64,000 nucleotides of DNA from Diphasiastrum complanatum. Taxonomy: Eukaryota; Streptophyta; Lycopodiopsida; Lycopodiales; Lycopodiaceae. Positions 23,490 through 35,522 of this stretch are shown here, one piece after another. Both the position numbers and the translations under genes were made by a program. Within the stretch, counting starts at the first letter, position 1. Each line of letters starts with the position of its first letter. The notes below the pieces were generated by a model that saw only the letters and a list, made by a program, of their open reading frames with translations, did not search any database and had not been told where the DNA came from. The stretch is from assembly GCA_029204225.1 (NCBI GenBank), contig CM055096.1:64529370-64593369 (forward strand), given 5' to 3'.

Positions 23490-24288
23490 CATGACAAATA
23501 TGGGCGAATCCATTTTGAGCAAATTTAGCAAGCTGGAAGAGATATCCAACTACTTAGTGTGGAAGTTCGAGATGAAAAATATGATCTGAGTGGAGATGAG
23601 TTACAAAATGTAGTGGCTGATGTAGATTTGTCCATACATCAACCTCTCAATAAAGGACCATAACATATCTATGATGTTGTGATGCCAAGGCAAGCATGGG
23701 AAGTGCTAAAGAGATTAGTTTGAAACATCAAATCCATCTCATGTTATGTTTTTGAAGTCAAAATTGAATGTGTGAATGGAGCAAGAAGAGAGCATTCAAG
23801 CTTACTTGACTCAAATCAAGATGCTAAGAGATGAATTGCATTTTATTGGCGAGCGAGTACGTGATGTTGAACTAGTACACAATACCTTGTGTGGAATTAG
23901 AGTCATACTAGATGTTTCTAAGCGGAATAGCATCAAGGGAGAGAATTCCTATCTTCAATGAGCTTACAAAAATCTTGATTCAAGAGGAGCAATGGTGAGA
24001 AGTGGTCAAGCCTCAACATCACAACACCGATGATCTAAATTTGGTGATGCACCAAAAGCAAGGCAAGGGCAAAAACAAAGTGGAAGCAACAAAATCCCAA
24101 GACTCAAGACGATAAAACTTTGTTGAGCAAAGGCAAGAAAAAGAGGAAATACTTTTACTGTGGTAAAAGGCCATTGAAAGAGTGAGTGTCACAAATACTT
24201 GGTGGAATCTGGCAAGGAAAAGCCAAAGCAAGCTATTCATCTTGTCAATGAGGAAGTAATTAAAGATTTGAGCATCTTCTATTAGGGC
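23490..24288 (+). pseudogene. Decayed copia gag remnant
   Basis: Reads through several stops: an N-terminal part with LEEISNYLVWKFEMKNMI (about 23535-23590), then MEQEESIQAYLTQIKMLRDEL and GERVRDVELVHNTLCGI (23776-23900). A zinc-knuckle region with KYFYCGK...SECHKYL in shifted frames lies near 24150-24200. Protease is absent. The downstream pol remnant begins again at 25590 after intervening repeats. Confidence 0.75.
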
Positions 24289-24301
24289 CCTCTTTGGACT
24301 T

Positions 24302-24415
24302 AAAAAGGGCCTCTTCGCTATTCATAATTAGTGTAAATGACAATATGTGTACTAGTCCAAAAAGGGCCTCTTCACTAATCATAATCAGTGTTAATGACAA
24401 CATGTGTACGAATAA
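24302..24415. repeat. 57-bp tandem duplication
   Basis: Units starting aaaaagggcctcttc at 24302 and 24359 share most of their length (attcataattagtgtaaatgaca against aatcataatcagtgttaatgaca). They lie at the left edge of the DNA that separates the gag and integrase remnants. Confidence 0.75.
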
Positions 24416-24767
24416 GAAAGTGAAAGTTGAGATGGGATGGACAATATGACACGACACATCCAATGGTGTAGATTAGATCTCTAAATGCTAACTCATCTTC
24501 TAAATCTAGTTCCTTAACCCATATTAATGATAATGTAACAAGGCCTAAACTCAAATTTTAAATGAAAATACCACTATTTTTTCAACTGCTTCAAAAGCTT
24601 TTTCTTTTAACTTGGTATTAGATAAATGGGCCCCTTTGGGGCCCCATTTTGATCAAAAAGATTAAAAAGAAAAGCTTGGCAATGGGGGGAAGAGGACAAA
24701 ATCAAAATGTTGAAAGTAGAATTCGCACAAGATTGATGCTTTGTAAAGGATGTGACATTGGAACAGG

Positions 24768-25555
24768 TCTAAATCCAAAAAAGACCCTATAAGAAATGCC
24801 ACGTAGATTGACAAAGTTTATTAATGTAGATTACCAAAACAAATTCATTTTCTACTCAAATGCTTTTTCCATTTCTGCCCAGGCTATTTTCAATGCTTAA
24901 CCATTCTATGTACATTACAGTGTGTAATTCATTAAAAATAGTATAAATTTTAATCCATAGCTCCGTTTGAGACAAAAATTATATCATTGGCTTTCCAACG
25001 ACACCTTATATGACCTACTTCTAAGCTAGTGTTCAAAAGTTATAGCCATTCAAGGTTTCAAAAGACCCAATATCTCTTCTATTTTTGGATAAAGGACTCT
25101 CTTAACCAAATATCTCTTTTATGCATGGATAAAACACCCTCTGAATGAGAGGGTACTCTATAAGCGCACAACAGAGATTTTGGATCTTTTTTTTAAACTT
25201 TGATTTGCTATAACTTTTGAGAAGTTGCTTAAAAATAGGTCATATAAAGTGTCATATGAAAGCTCTCATCGAACGCTTTCCAACGATATAATTTTCGTCT
25301 CAAACAGACCTACGGTTTAAAAGTTATACTATTTTCTATGATGAATTGCATATTATACTATGATAACATGTCATGCTTGCGGGCTGCTACCCCCGACACC
25401 AAACTATAGTATAATTAAGAAGAAAAAAAATTCAATTCTAATGAGCTACGTTACTTAGATTTTGAATTTGAGTGTTTTGATTGGTCCATGTGTGAGAAAC
25501 ATTTGAGAAAAATATATAAAGAGAATCTTTACAAAGGGTCTTTTTTGGATTAAGA
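24768..25555. mobile_element. Foldback-type element with long imperfect inverted repeats
   Basis: Outer inverted repeats of about 21 bp with one mismatch are at 24768-24788 (tctaaatccaaaaaagaccc) and 25535-25555. A longer inner pair of roughly 135-150 bp lies at about 24921-25056 and 25200-25352, both containing tttgagac.aaaattatatc and tatatgacct. The loop is about 140 bp. No coding frame is seen. It interrupts a copia remnant. It fits a foldback or MITE-like DNA element. No target duplication was confirmed. Confidence 0.6.
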
Positions 25556-25589
25556 ACTCCTCTAATGATTAGGAATACTTATCTCATCC

Positions 25590-26500
25590 ATTTCCTCACA
25601 AATTGACTTGTGGCATAAGAGGTTTGGTCATCTGAACCTTGGAAGTCTCAATGTGATGAATAAATTGGAGATGGTAATAGCATTGTCGAAATTGGATGAT
25701 CAATCAAAGACACTCTGTGAATCATGTGTTTATGGGAAGCCACATCGCAAACAATTTAAGTGAGGAAGGGTTGCAAGGACAAAGAATATATTGGATCTAG
25801 TCCACACAAACTTATATGGACCTATGAGAAAATGTTGATAAGAAGAGCTTACTAAACCATTACCTTCATAGATGACATGGATTTACTTTCTAAAGAAGAA
25901 ATCTTATGTCTTTGATAGTTTCAAGAGCTCCAAAGTTATGATTGAAAATTAGACAAGTAGGAAGATCAAGATTCTAACATCTAATAATAGAGGGGAGTAC
26001 AAATTCACGAAAATTGAAAGTTTTGTGATCAATGTGAAATCAACAACAATTCACACAAGCCCATACTCTACAACATAACACGATCATGGAGTGCTAGACC
26101 ATGTTTGTAGAGATGAAGCTACCAAAGGGATTTTGGTCTACAACTTGCAATAATACCACAGTCTATCTCTAGAGTAGGAGTTCTACTATTGTGATACCAA
26201 AGGTAACCCTAGAAGAAGCATTCACCAAAAGGAAGTCGAAAGTGAGTCACTTGAAGATTTTTTGATGCAAAACCTTCGTTCACATTCCCAAGGAGAAAAG
26301 AGCTAAACTTGACATGAAAGTGTTAAAGCACATTTTCCTAGGTTCTGATGATCATGTTGAAGGCTACATGTGTTCTGATCATTTGGAAAGAGAAGTGTAC
26401 ATTAGCCACAATGTCACCTTTGATGAATCGACAATGTACAAGGATGAAGATGCTAAAAAGGATGACACATCAAGTACTAAAGATGGTCTTATAAAAATCA
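25590..26500 (+). pseudogene. Decayed copia integrase remnant
   Basis: Pre-integrase motif DLWHKRFGHLNLGSLNVMNK and zinc pair CESCVYGKPHRKQFK (about 25605-25760), then KSYVFDSFKSSKVMIEN and the broken core SNNRGEYKF in place of SDNGGEY (about 25890-26005). An integrase-C stretch with LGSDDHVEGYMCSDH is at 26314-26500. Many stops. Probably the continuation of the gag remnant at 23490, separated by inserted DNA. Confidence 0.8.
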
Positions 26501-26905
26501 GCCTGTAAAGGTTAGCTCGCAGAAAATCTCAAAATACTACAAAAAAACACCAAACACATGCACTTTTTTCATGATTTTTTGAGTTTCTTTGAGAAGTAAC
26601 TCTCACAGCTTTGTAAGGTGGTGGATGTGACTCAGATACAAGTAGATACTAGTCTGAAAAGATTAGTTCCCAGAAAATCTCAAAATTTTATCAGAACAAC
26701 ACTTTTTTCATGATTTTTTGAGTAACTTTTGCAACTTTGTAAGGTCGTGGATCTAACTTAGATACAAGTACATACTAGCCTGAAAGGGTTAGTTCCCAGA
26801 AAATCTCAAAATTTTGCAAAAAACACCAAAACGATGCAATCTTTTCATGATTTTTTGAGATCTACCAAGAAGTAACTCTCGCAAAGAGTTGTATAGTTAG
26901 ATCTA
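26500..26905. repeat. Three-copy tandem repeat (units about 151, 126 and 125 bp)
   Basis: Each unit starts agcctg/agtctg then ttagttcccagaaaatctcaaaat, at 26500, 26651 and 26777. Each contains cttttttcatgattttttgag. Unit lengths differ by internal deletions. Confidence 0.8.
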
Positions 26906-27595
26906 ATCTAGATCTAGCTACTATGAAATTTTTGTGAAGATCCAATGGACAGATTTAGAAATATCTAAGAAAAAGTGCTGAAAAAGTGCCCAAAAACTGA
27001 GTTTTTTCAAGATCTTGAAAAATAGGTCCATCAAGCACTCTCACAGACCTCAAATTACCTAAATATGGTCCAGATAGAGCTACTGTAGGAAGGCTGAAGG
27101 TTAGATTCACTCAGATCTAAAGAAATCTCAAAAAAAAAAACGACAAAAGACCAAGAAAAAGGGCACAAATCACACTATTAGCCAACTAAAACTGATCAAA
27201 TCTTGTCAAATCTAGGTTGCAGTCACAATATCCATCAAGATCCAACATCCCTGGACTAAACCAAGTGATTGAACCTTAGATCAAGCCGATCAGTACCAAG
27301 AAAAATCAGTACCATCCACATCTGTCACCGTCCATACCATCCATCCATCACTCTTCTGTTCCATCTCCATTCCATCTTCCATCTTCCATCTTCCATCTCC
27401 TTTCGACAGTGTAATCATCATAGTGTTCGTCTGTTTTATCCATCCATTTCTGTTTTTATTCTTCCATCTCTGATCAATCTCCACTTACTCTTTTCTTTTT
27501 CTACTCACTTCAAAAAAAAAAAAGACAAGTGGGACACCACAGTTGTACAACCCTTGAAGCAATTACGTACTTCACGAGAATACTGCATTCCAGCC

Positions 27596-29108
27596 ATGAC
27601 TACCAAGTTTGTGATATTAGCTACATTTCAGATGTGTCATGATGAGACAGTTCACCAATACACCAGGTGAATGTTTGATCTGGTAAAAAATGTTGATCTA
27701 CTAAGTCCAGAGACCATAATGCATAACTTCTATTTTGGATTATAGGACAACCCCTGGTATGAAGAAATTCGCATCTTACACTTCATTACCACAGATCTGT
27801 CGAGATGTAGTCATTATGGAGAATCTTATCATGAAGAAGAGAGTAGATCACTCCTATCCAAACGCATAAATATTGGATGGAAAATCAGGAAAGTCTAAAA
27901 GGTTAATGCTAAGTCGAGCATACGAGGAAGGCAATGAATCATCAGGGAGTGCAATAGAGTCAAGCGAGTCGAGTGAAGCAGAAGACCAAGAACCTTGCAG
28001 CTCAGCTTGTCCTCAAGCTAGCATAGTCAAGTTTCTTGAGAAAGACGAATGTACATACTGCTTTGGCAGTCATCCAAGTACAAGATGTCCAATCAAGAAT
28101 CCGCGCTTATCACAAGGACATCCATGCCGAAATTGCCCGATGCAAAATTCACAAATAGCTAGGAGGCATTTGGCTTATGTAGATCGAGATGCACCTGTGT
28201 TGACCAATCCACCTACAGACAGAATGCACTACAAACGAGAAATCCTTGTGCCACCAGATTATGAAACAAGTGACGAGGAGGACAGTTCGACAAAGGTCCC
28301 AAGGTTCACAAACGCACCCATGGGCAAACAAGTAACACCATCACAGAACACAGAGCTGGTAGAATCTATCAAGCCAATGATAGTTGAGGAAGTCAAGAAA
28401 TTAGCAACCGAGAAATTCTAGCAGGTTCTATCAAGGCTCTTGGAGCAATCAATGCACAAATTTATTAGTGATGAATTAAAAGGAAACCAGTGTCACCGGA
28501 GCGACTTGAAGACAATGCAAGATCCGAGGAAAAGTGCAATTATGTAGCCTTCAAATGGAAAGTGCAATGACAAGGGGAAGACTAAAGTTGAGGATTTCCC
28601 TTCAATGAGCAAGATTCAGCCAAAGTCGGATGGTCCCACAATGCAACAGACCTCCAAACCAATGCCAAATTCGGGTATAACAGTACTTAAAAGGCCAAAT
28701 CTAGGGAATCCAAGCCCAAATAGGCCTTCAGTCTAGCAAGAGCCAATGCTTCAAGTATCAAGGTCTCATCCTCAAGCAGTACTATTGACTGCTGAAGAAA
28801 GTCTTCGAGTGCGGGCTTATCATGAGCATTTGGATAGACTAAGCAGCCAACAAGCCATGTCATATCCGCAGTTCCAATTGAGTGAATGCATGACAATACC
28901 ACTAGGAGAAGTAGCGCCGATCTATGAGGATCATTATCAACAAGCCTTACTGTGGGATCCTCTGATAGATGGTGTCGACTACCCATTTGTCGATAAACAA
29001 GGTTATCGGGCATGGTTACCGTACCCTTATGGCACTATTATTGAAAATCTATCAAGTCCAAGTTCTTGTTGTTCGTCATCATCCAATAAAGCCTCAGGTT
29101 TTACGTAA
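27596..29108 (+). pseudogene. Unassigned gag-like retroelement remnant
   Basis: A gag-core-like stretch (27596-27870: HDETVHQYTR, stop, then FDLVKNVDLLSPETIMHNFYFGL, stop, DNPWYEEI) leads, after a frame change, into a 182-codon frame (27873-28421). That frame has an acidic Ser/Glu region and CTYCFGSHPSTRC, a knuckle spaced CX2CX3HX4C instead of CX2CX4HX4C. Beyond further stops a Pro/Gln-rich frame (28746-29108) follows with LTAEESLRVRAYHEHLDRL and WDPLIDGVDYPFVD. I see no protease, RT or integrase. It may be a retroelement gag plus a downstream frame. The family is unknown to me. Confidence 0.45.
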
Positions 29109-29489
29109 GTGATCTCTATCCACAATTTTCTTGAAGCATTTATGTCCCAACAATAAACGGGCCGACAGCACCTCTCCTCCACGACAATTGTAGACAAGTG
29201 CCGAGGGACCGGCACTACTTTAGGCCAAGGACCCTGTTGTGGGTATTTCCTGTACATAAATAAATAAGTGGGTCCCGCCACTCAAAATATTGTTGGCCAA
29301 GCCTCACCTAGTGGAACCTGCCACAGTACAGTGTACAATTAGAATAGTAAGTGCAAGGCGGTCAACCCGGCCCAATGAGCACATTAATTAAATAGTTTAA
29401 GTTGTGTTCTAGTGACTTGGGCCTTAGGTGCAAATAAAATAAGTTAGGCCAAAGTCTAAGTTACAAGGTTGAGTCAAAGTCAAATGGTG

Positions 29490-29711
<222 letters not shown>

Positions 29712-29779
29712 CATATGAGAGCTATTGTCTCCAAGGCGAACGAACTTTTTGGTGCTATATGTCTCCAAAATTGAGGTAC

Positions 29780-30710
29780 CACTCCTCAAGTTGTTCGACA
29801 TGGTGATGGTTCACCATGAAGGCATTCTGCTCATCATCATCTTTGACAATCTGCTTTAAGTTGATAGTTGCATTGGCTTGTTGATCCAGCTATTTCTTCT
29901 TGTTATTGTTGAATTTGAGTATTCAACAATCCTGGATCTCGTGGTTCATTCTTCTGCAGTATTTGTAGAACATCCTTTTCTTATTTTGTGCAAGTTGTTG
30001 ATTCTAGTTCATATTTGACTTTTGTGACTGCTTCTTATTGTTGTCGAATTGTTTGATTATCTTTTCTTTTGACTGTTGCTTCTTTGAGCTTTTCTTGGTG
30101 TGTAGAGCATGCGAGTCTTCAATGGAGGACAAGGATCCACCATTCCTTCTAATCTCCTCCTGCAGCAACATAGTTATGACTCTAGACAAAGTTATTTCTG
30201 AGTGAGTCAAAATCATCATCACCCAATTTTTATAAGAGGACGACAAGCTAGATGATAAGGTCATGATAGTGTCTGAATCCTTGAACACTGAACCTATTGT
30301 TGTCATCTGCTCTAATAGAGTCTTGAATTGATTTATGTGATTCTAAAAAGAATCACTTTCTAACATTCTTAGTGAAAAGAATTTTTTTCTCAATTGCAAT
30401 TTGGAAGTGACATCTTGCACTTCGTAGAGCGTGCTCGGAATGTCCCAAGCTTCCTTCGAAGTTTGGGCTTGTCTGATATGGCCAATCTGTGTGTCAAAAA
30501 TATTGAGAGTGATTTAGACAAAAGCCTTACCATCCTTGAGCTTCCATTTGAAAATGGCTTGCTCATCGACAGTGGGAATTAGTTCAACACCTGAAACTAT
30601 TTCCTAGACTCTTTGGCCATTAGCACGACTTTTATCTTGAATTTCCATAGGTGGTAATTTATTCCATTGAGCTTGTCTACCATCAAACCAGACTTTGATT
30701 GTGAATCCAT
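29780..30710 (-). pseudogene. Copia gag remnant, same family as the gag at 60605-61028
   Basis: Starts at 30710 with MDSQSKSGLMVDKLNG, followed by INYHLWKFKIK. The 61 kb copy starts MDSQSKAGLIVDKKLNG. The middle has NWVMMILTHSEITLSRVITMLLQEEIRR (30004-30306), then a Lys-rich tail and a damaged knuckle (RMFYKYCRRMNHEIQDC). The frame trails off near 29780 before the CT tract. Stops and shifts mark it as dead. The ATG lies 167 bp inside the PBS. Confidence 0.8.
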
Positions 30711-30876
30711 TAGAAAATTCGAGATGGATGTATGTAGATAATAGATTGTGTGACATCAAAACAATTCAGTAAATGTCTACTCTTTATCAAAACGTGCAAG
30801 TTCTGATATTGTACACGCTCTATTAGACTAATTGCTTGAATGTCGATATCAGATAAACGAATCGGATACTATACAC

Positions 30877-30888
30877 GCTCTGATACCA
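30877..30888 (-). promoter_or_regulatory. tRNA-iMet primer-binding site
   Basis: Minus-strand TGGTATCAGAGC, upstream of the gag remnant and next to the LTR-like region at 30889. Confidence 0.85.
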
Positions 30889-31580
30889 TCTCGAGAAAAC
30901 CATGTGGAACGCAAGGATTCCTCGGTACATGAATCTACGTCTATCGGATTCAAAATGTTGTCAATAATCGAGAGTGGTTCTACTTGATCTGAGCTTCAAA
31001 GTTGCAAGGATCAATACAATCGATTCCGTAGACATGCACAAATTTGATAAGATGTGAAAAACTGAACAAGCAAGCAGATCGGAACTGGAACATTACCACC
31101 AACATTAACTGTCAATTACAAGAACAATTTAGTCTACAAATTATGTTATCTACATGTAATGCATCAGACAAAACAAAAAGCAAAACACACAACACTTACA
31201 CAGACACAACTTTGTTTACTGGGAGCGATTTGATTAAGTTGAAATTATGTGTACAGTTTGAGTGCATTTAGATGCGTGATCTTCCTAAAATGATACTTTG
31301 GAAACGAAGAGAAAGATCGAATAATTGCACTCTGATTGAATGTCTGATCGATTCATCATCATTTAGACTGATCTGTTATTGAATATTTATACATGGTAGC
31401 AGTACAATAACAAGAATGCTTAATGAATTATGATCTAGATTTAGGCACTACGTGCTGTTAGCAGTCACTATTGGGCAGATTCTATTCCATTAGAGAATTT
31501 GTATAGTCAACAATCAGATCGACAGCTGATAGTCGACTCAACAACAATTTATGTCGAGTGTCTTCAATGGGTTCAACAAA
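30889..31580 (-). repeat. Probable 5' LTR of the minus-strand gag remnant (outer end approximate)
   Basis: It adjoins the PBS. A minus-strand TATAAATATT box lies at about 31384-31393, suitably placed for an LTR promoter. The terminal CA next to the PBS is mutated, and the outer end could not be matched to a partner, so 31580 is only an estimate before a plus-strand integrase fragment begins near 31655. Confidence 0.4.
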
Positions 31581-31654
31581 TGTCAATAAGAACAAATTCG
31601 ACGAAAGGTCGATTCGAGATTTAATTCATATCTATGTGGTCCCATGTAAACCCC

Positions 31655-32830
31655 ATCATTAGGAGTTTCTTTCATCAACTTTATAGATGATTTTTCCAAG
31701 AGAACCTATGTCTTGTTTATCAAGCATAAGGATGAAGCATTCAAATGCTTTCAAGAATTCAAAGCAAGGTCAAAAGTTCAAATTGGCAAGAAGATCAAAG
31801 CATTTTGAATTGATGGAAGGGGAGAGTTCACCTCGAATGAGTTCAAAGCTTATCTCTCAAATCATGGCATATCTCATCATATTACAGCAAACTATTCACC
31901 TCTGCCAAGTGGCTTTGTTGAGAGAAAGAATAGACTTATTAGAGGCTACTAGATCAATGTTAAATTTATCATGCTAAGTTGCTTACAAAGTTGGGGTAAA
32001 AGCCATAGCTACAACATGTTGTCTTCAAAAAAATTCGAGTACAAAAGTTGTCAATAATCAAACACCACATGAAGCATGGTTTGGATCCAAGCCTAACATT
32101 GGTCACTCGAAAGTATTTGATTGTCTATTATGCACAAGTGCCTAAAAAAACTAGGAGAAAGTTAGATGTAACTTCTACCAAATGTATTTTCATTGGCTCT
32201 TGCCAAATATGAAGCTTATAAAGTATATTTGACTATTATTTTGCCATTTGTAAGCAAAGATGTTGACTTATACCAACCCAAATCAACCTGCTGAAATTCT
32301 ACTAAAAGATATACTCAAGTATTTTGGACCTCCATAGAAGAACCTACCAGTGTATCAAAAGCAATGTCCGATTTAGATTCTACAAAATGTCAAGAAGCCA
32401 TGCAAAGTGAGCTCAATTCACTTATCAAGAATCAGACATGGAGCGTTGTTGATCCTCCTCCTAAGAAAAAGGTAATTGACACTAGATCTTCAAGGAGAAA
32501 TATAACCGTACTGGTAAGATTTCGAAATGGAAGGCAAGATTTGTGGCCAAAGCCTACACTCAATTGCACGACATAGATTACAATGAGACATTCAACCCAA
32601 TTGTAAAAATGTAGTCAATAAGAGCTCTTCTTGCTTTGGCAACTTCTAAAGATATCCATCAGATGAATGTAAAAACAACATTTCTTAGTGGTGCAATTTA
32701 AGAAGACATACATCTCACAACTTGAACGTTTTAAGATTAAAAGACATGAATATAAAGTACGCAAACTGCATAAGGCATTCAATGGCCTAAAACAAGCTCT
32801 TAGAGCTTGGTATGACGCGATCAAGGTAGT
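31655..32830 (+). pseudogene. Decayed copia integrase/RT remnant
   Basis: The integrase core has INFIDDFSKRTYVLFIKHKDEA, then KIKAF.IDGRGEFTSNEFKAYLSNHGI and VERKNRLIRG (31660-31950). The integrase C-terminal part is strongly broken (32040-32260). RT begins near 32360 with SELNSLIKNQTWSVVDPP, then ISKWKARFVAKAYTQLHDIDYNETFNPIVKM (about 32515-32610), MNVKTTFLSGAI and HKAFNGLKQALRAWYD (32660-32820). It ends before the YVDD motif. Many stops occur. Confidence 0.85.
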
Positions 32831-35522
32831 TCTCTTTATGAAATCTTGTGATGTCAGCCAGATAAGTGATGTCTAGTTTGCTTCAATTTTGTTAGCAAAT
32901 AGAAAATTGGATGAAGATAAGACTATGGTTGTCACCAAACTTGTTACTATGTTGTGACTCAAAACAATCTCAGAGATGCAGGCTGCTATGACCATAGCAG
33001 AAATGGGTAGCCAGCATTCTGAGGTCATCTTTGTTTTGGTGGCAGAAGACAATTGTAAGGAAGCTACTAGAAAGTCAGAGACATCAGAAGAAGCACTATG
33101 GTCATATCCAAAAGGTTACCAGCTTGAACAATACAAGAGGAGGATTCTCCACCAGTGCAATGACAACCTAAAAGAGGTGGAGAATATGTCAATTTGGTAG
33201 AGAGGATTGATGCTCAAGCAACAAAGGACCAAAAAAACTTAGAATATTGAAGATAATTACAAGACATTGGTTGGATGTCACAAAAAAAAGTGTGACGAGC
33301 AACCAGTAATGCTTGTATGAGTGAAGAGTCATTCCTAAATGAGGGTACACAATGAGAAATGTGTCACACTGAATGTATGTTTCCCATGAACAATTCAGGG
33401 CAGTACGGGTCTATGATGAATTTAACCTTTTTGTGAAAAGTCAAGATTTGCAAACTTTTCTGACTTGGTGGAAAGGTTCATTGCCAATTAAGCCAGAAAG
33501 AGAAGTGCAATGGTTTGTAAGGGAGTTAAAGCAAGAAATCAAGGATTAAATCTAAAGATTTAGGCTTAAGACCTTGAAATCTATGATCTATTGTGCTATG
33601 ACAAACGAGGCATTGATTGAAAAGTAAAGAAGATTGTAACAGGGGATGCAAGAACCAGGAAATTAAGAGATGATAATGTTTAAGGTGAGGACTTTGAAGG
33701 ACGTCACAAAGAATATAGGTTGTGTCATGAGAAAGTAGGCCTGAAACATGTGAACAGTTAGATATAGAAACAAGCTCAGTCGAGAGTTGAATGAAATTAA
33801 GTAAAATCGGAGCACAATCGCAGTTGTAGCCCAGAAAAGAACACCTTTGCAAGAGACCAGAAGTGTGGTGAACTGGGGCACAAGTAGTAAGAGTATGACC
33901 AATGCCAAAAGGGTGAAAAGGGCAATGGAATGGGGACAAAAAGGGAGGTGAAAACTCGAGAATAGTTTCAAATAACAAGGATCAAGCCAATGACGATGAA
34001 AGGGGCAAAAAAATGAAGTAATCAAAGCACATCAAAGAAGAAGAAGAAAGAGCACAAGTGGAGACTATGAAAAAGTTTTTTTAAGCTTCAGCATTTGCTT
34101 GTGTAAAAACATCAAAGTGGGTTCTGTCCACAAAAAAATTTATTGTGGATATTGCTCTTGGACACACTTTGTAAAAGTTTGGAACAACAATATACTACTT
34201 TTAACCTGAGCAAGGAATGGTGGGCTACCAAAGTGGTCAAGTTGCATCAGGAGAGGGAACACAGTTACGAAAGTAGCAGATGAACTATTTTGATCAAGAT
34301 CCCCTCCAGACACTAGTTTGGGAGAGAGCTTATTAAGGTGGCCTGTAACAGTACAATGGTCAAAAGATAAGTTCTGGTTTTGCAAGAGAATCACAGGTAA
34401 GAGAGAAAAAACGCTAGCCAATATATCTGCAGCACACTGTGTGCAGCATACCTACAACAAATGTACCAGATATCTGATAGAGAAAAATCTCTGTGAAAGG
34501 ACCTGTCTATTCATGCTAACGATGGGAATATGGTTTATGGCAGAGGAAAACTGTTCACTACTCTTCCAATCAAAACCAGCACCATATTCAAATCAGTAGG
34601 ATCAGAGGAAACGAAAGAAAGCAAGAGGAAGTACAAGAAACCAACGGAGGATTGGTTAGTATTTTAATCACCACAATAATAGTGAAGACTGAGATAGAGA
34701 ATGAATTTCTATTTCTCCATGTCAAGGTGTCCTCGTGATGACAGGATCTTTAACCAGAGCCAACCACGCCTATATTACAGTTGTCTCTCAGCCTGCTGGT
34801 TGCAAAGTTGAATTCACAACAGAGCTTGATACCATGAGAAAGTTGGATGGAAAGTTAAATTATGCCTTTCTGTACATTCATGTGAATATTCCCTCTAGTT
34901 GTAATGATAAGAGCAAAACAAAAATGATCATAGGCTTTCCACAAGCTTGCAAATATCACTTCCAAGTAGCAGTGACAAAATTAGAGAGTTATGAAACAAA
35001 AAAATAACTACTAGAGGATTCTAAGCCCACTCATTACCCAACCCTCCAGCAAAATATGCGGAGTATAGAGTACAAAGCATAGAGAGTTCTTTTCAGGCAT
35101 AGTCACTGCAGCAGCAAAGGCTTGCCCTTGAAACAAAACATATCTTGCCAGTTACCTCATAATTCAAGCACTAAATTCTTGCTTCAGCAGAACAGTTATG
35201 CTATGGATCTCTTACATCGCATAAGCACTGGAACAAGTGAGAGCCAAGCTCATACACACCACAACAGAATCATATCTTTCTTCTTTGATGATATTCCAAA
35301 TTAAGTGTGTTGCTACCCCTGGTATCATACAAATCTCCGTCTCTAGAGCAATTCCAGAAAATAAGTCAAGGGACCAATTTTGGCTAAACTTCCAATTGAA
35401 CGTCAAAACCTAGCAGCATCAGGCCGAACTGGATAACAGCCACATAGTTTTCATGTTTCGTACAAGTGCACGTCCTTGCAAGGATTCAAGAGAAAAATAA
35501 GGCAAAGAAACTAACGATGTAA
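32831..35522. other. Stretch without a recognised gene
   Basis: Several open frames of 70-150 codons occur on both strands (for example 32976-33200 plus and 33526-33978 minus). They overlap each other, lack conserved motifs and show no coding bias that I can see. Possibly old retroelement interior. Confidence 0.5.

Noticed and set aside
33526-33978. 150-codon minus-strand frame
   Set aside because: Cys/Leu/Phe/His-rich composition typical of antisense AT-rich DNA. It overlaps another frame and has no motif.
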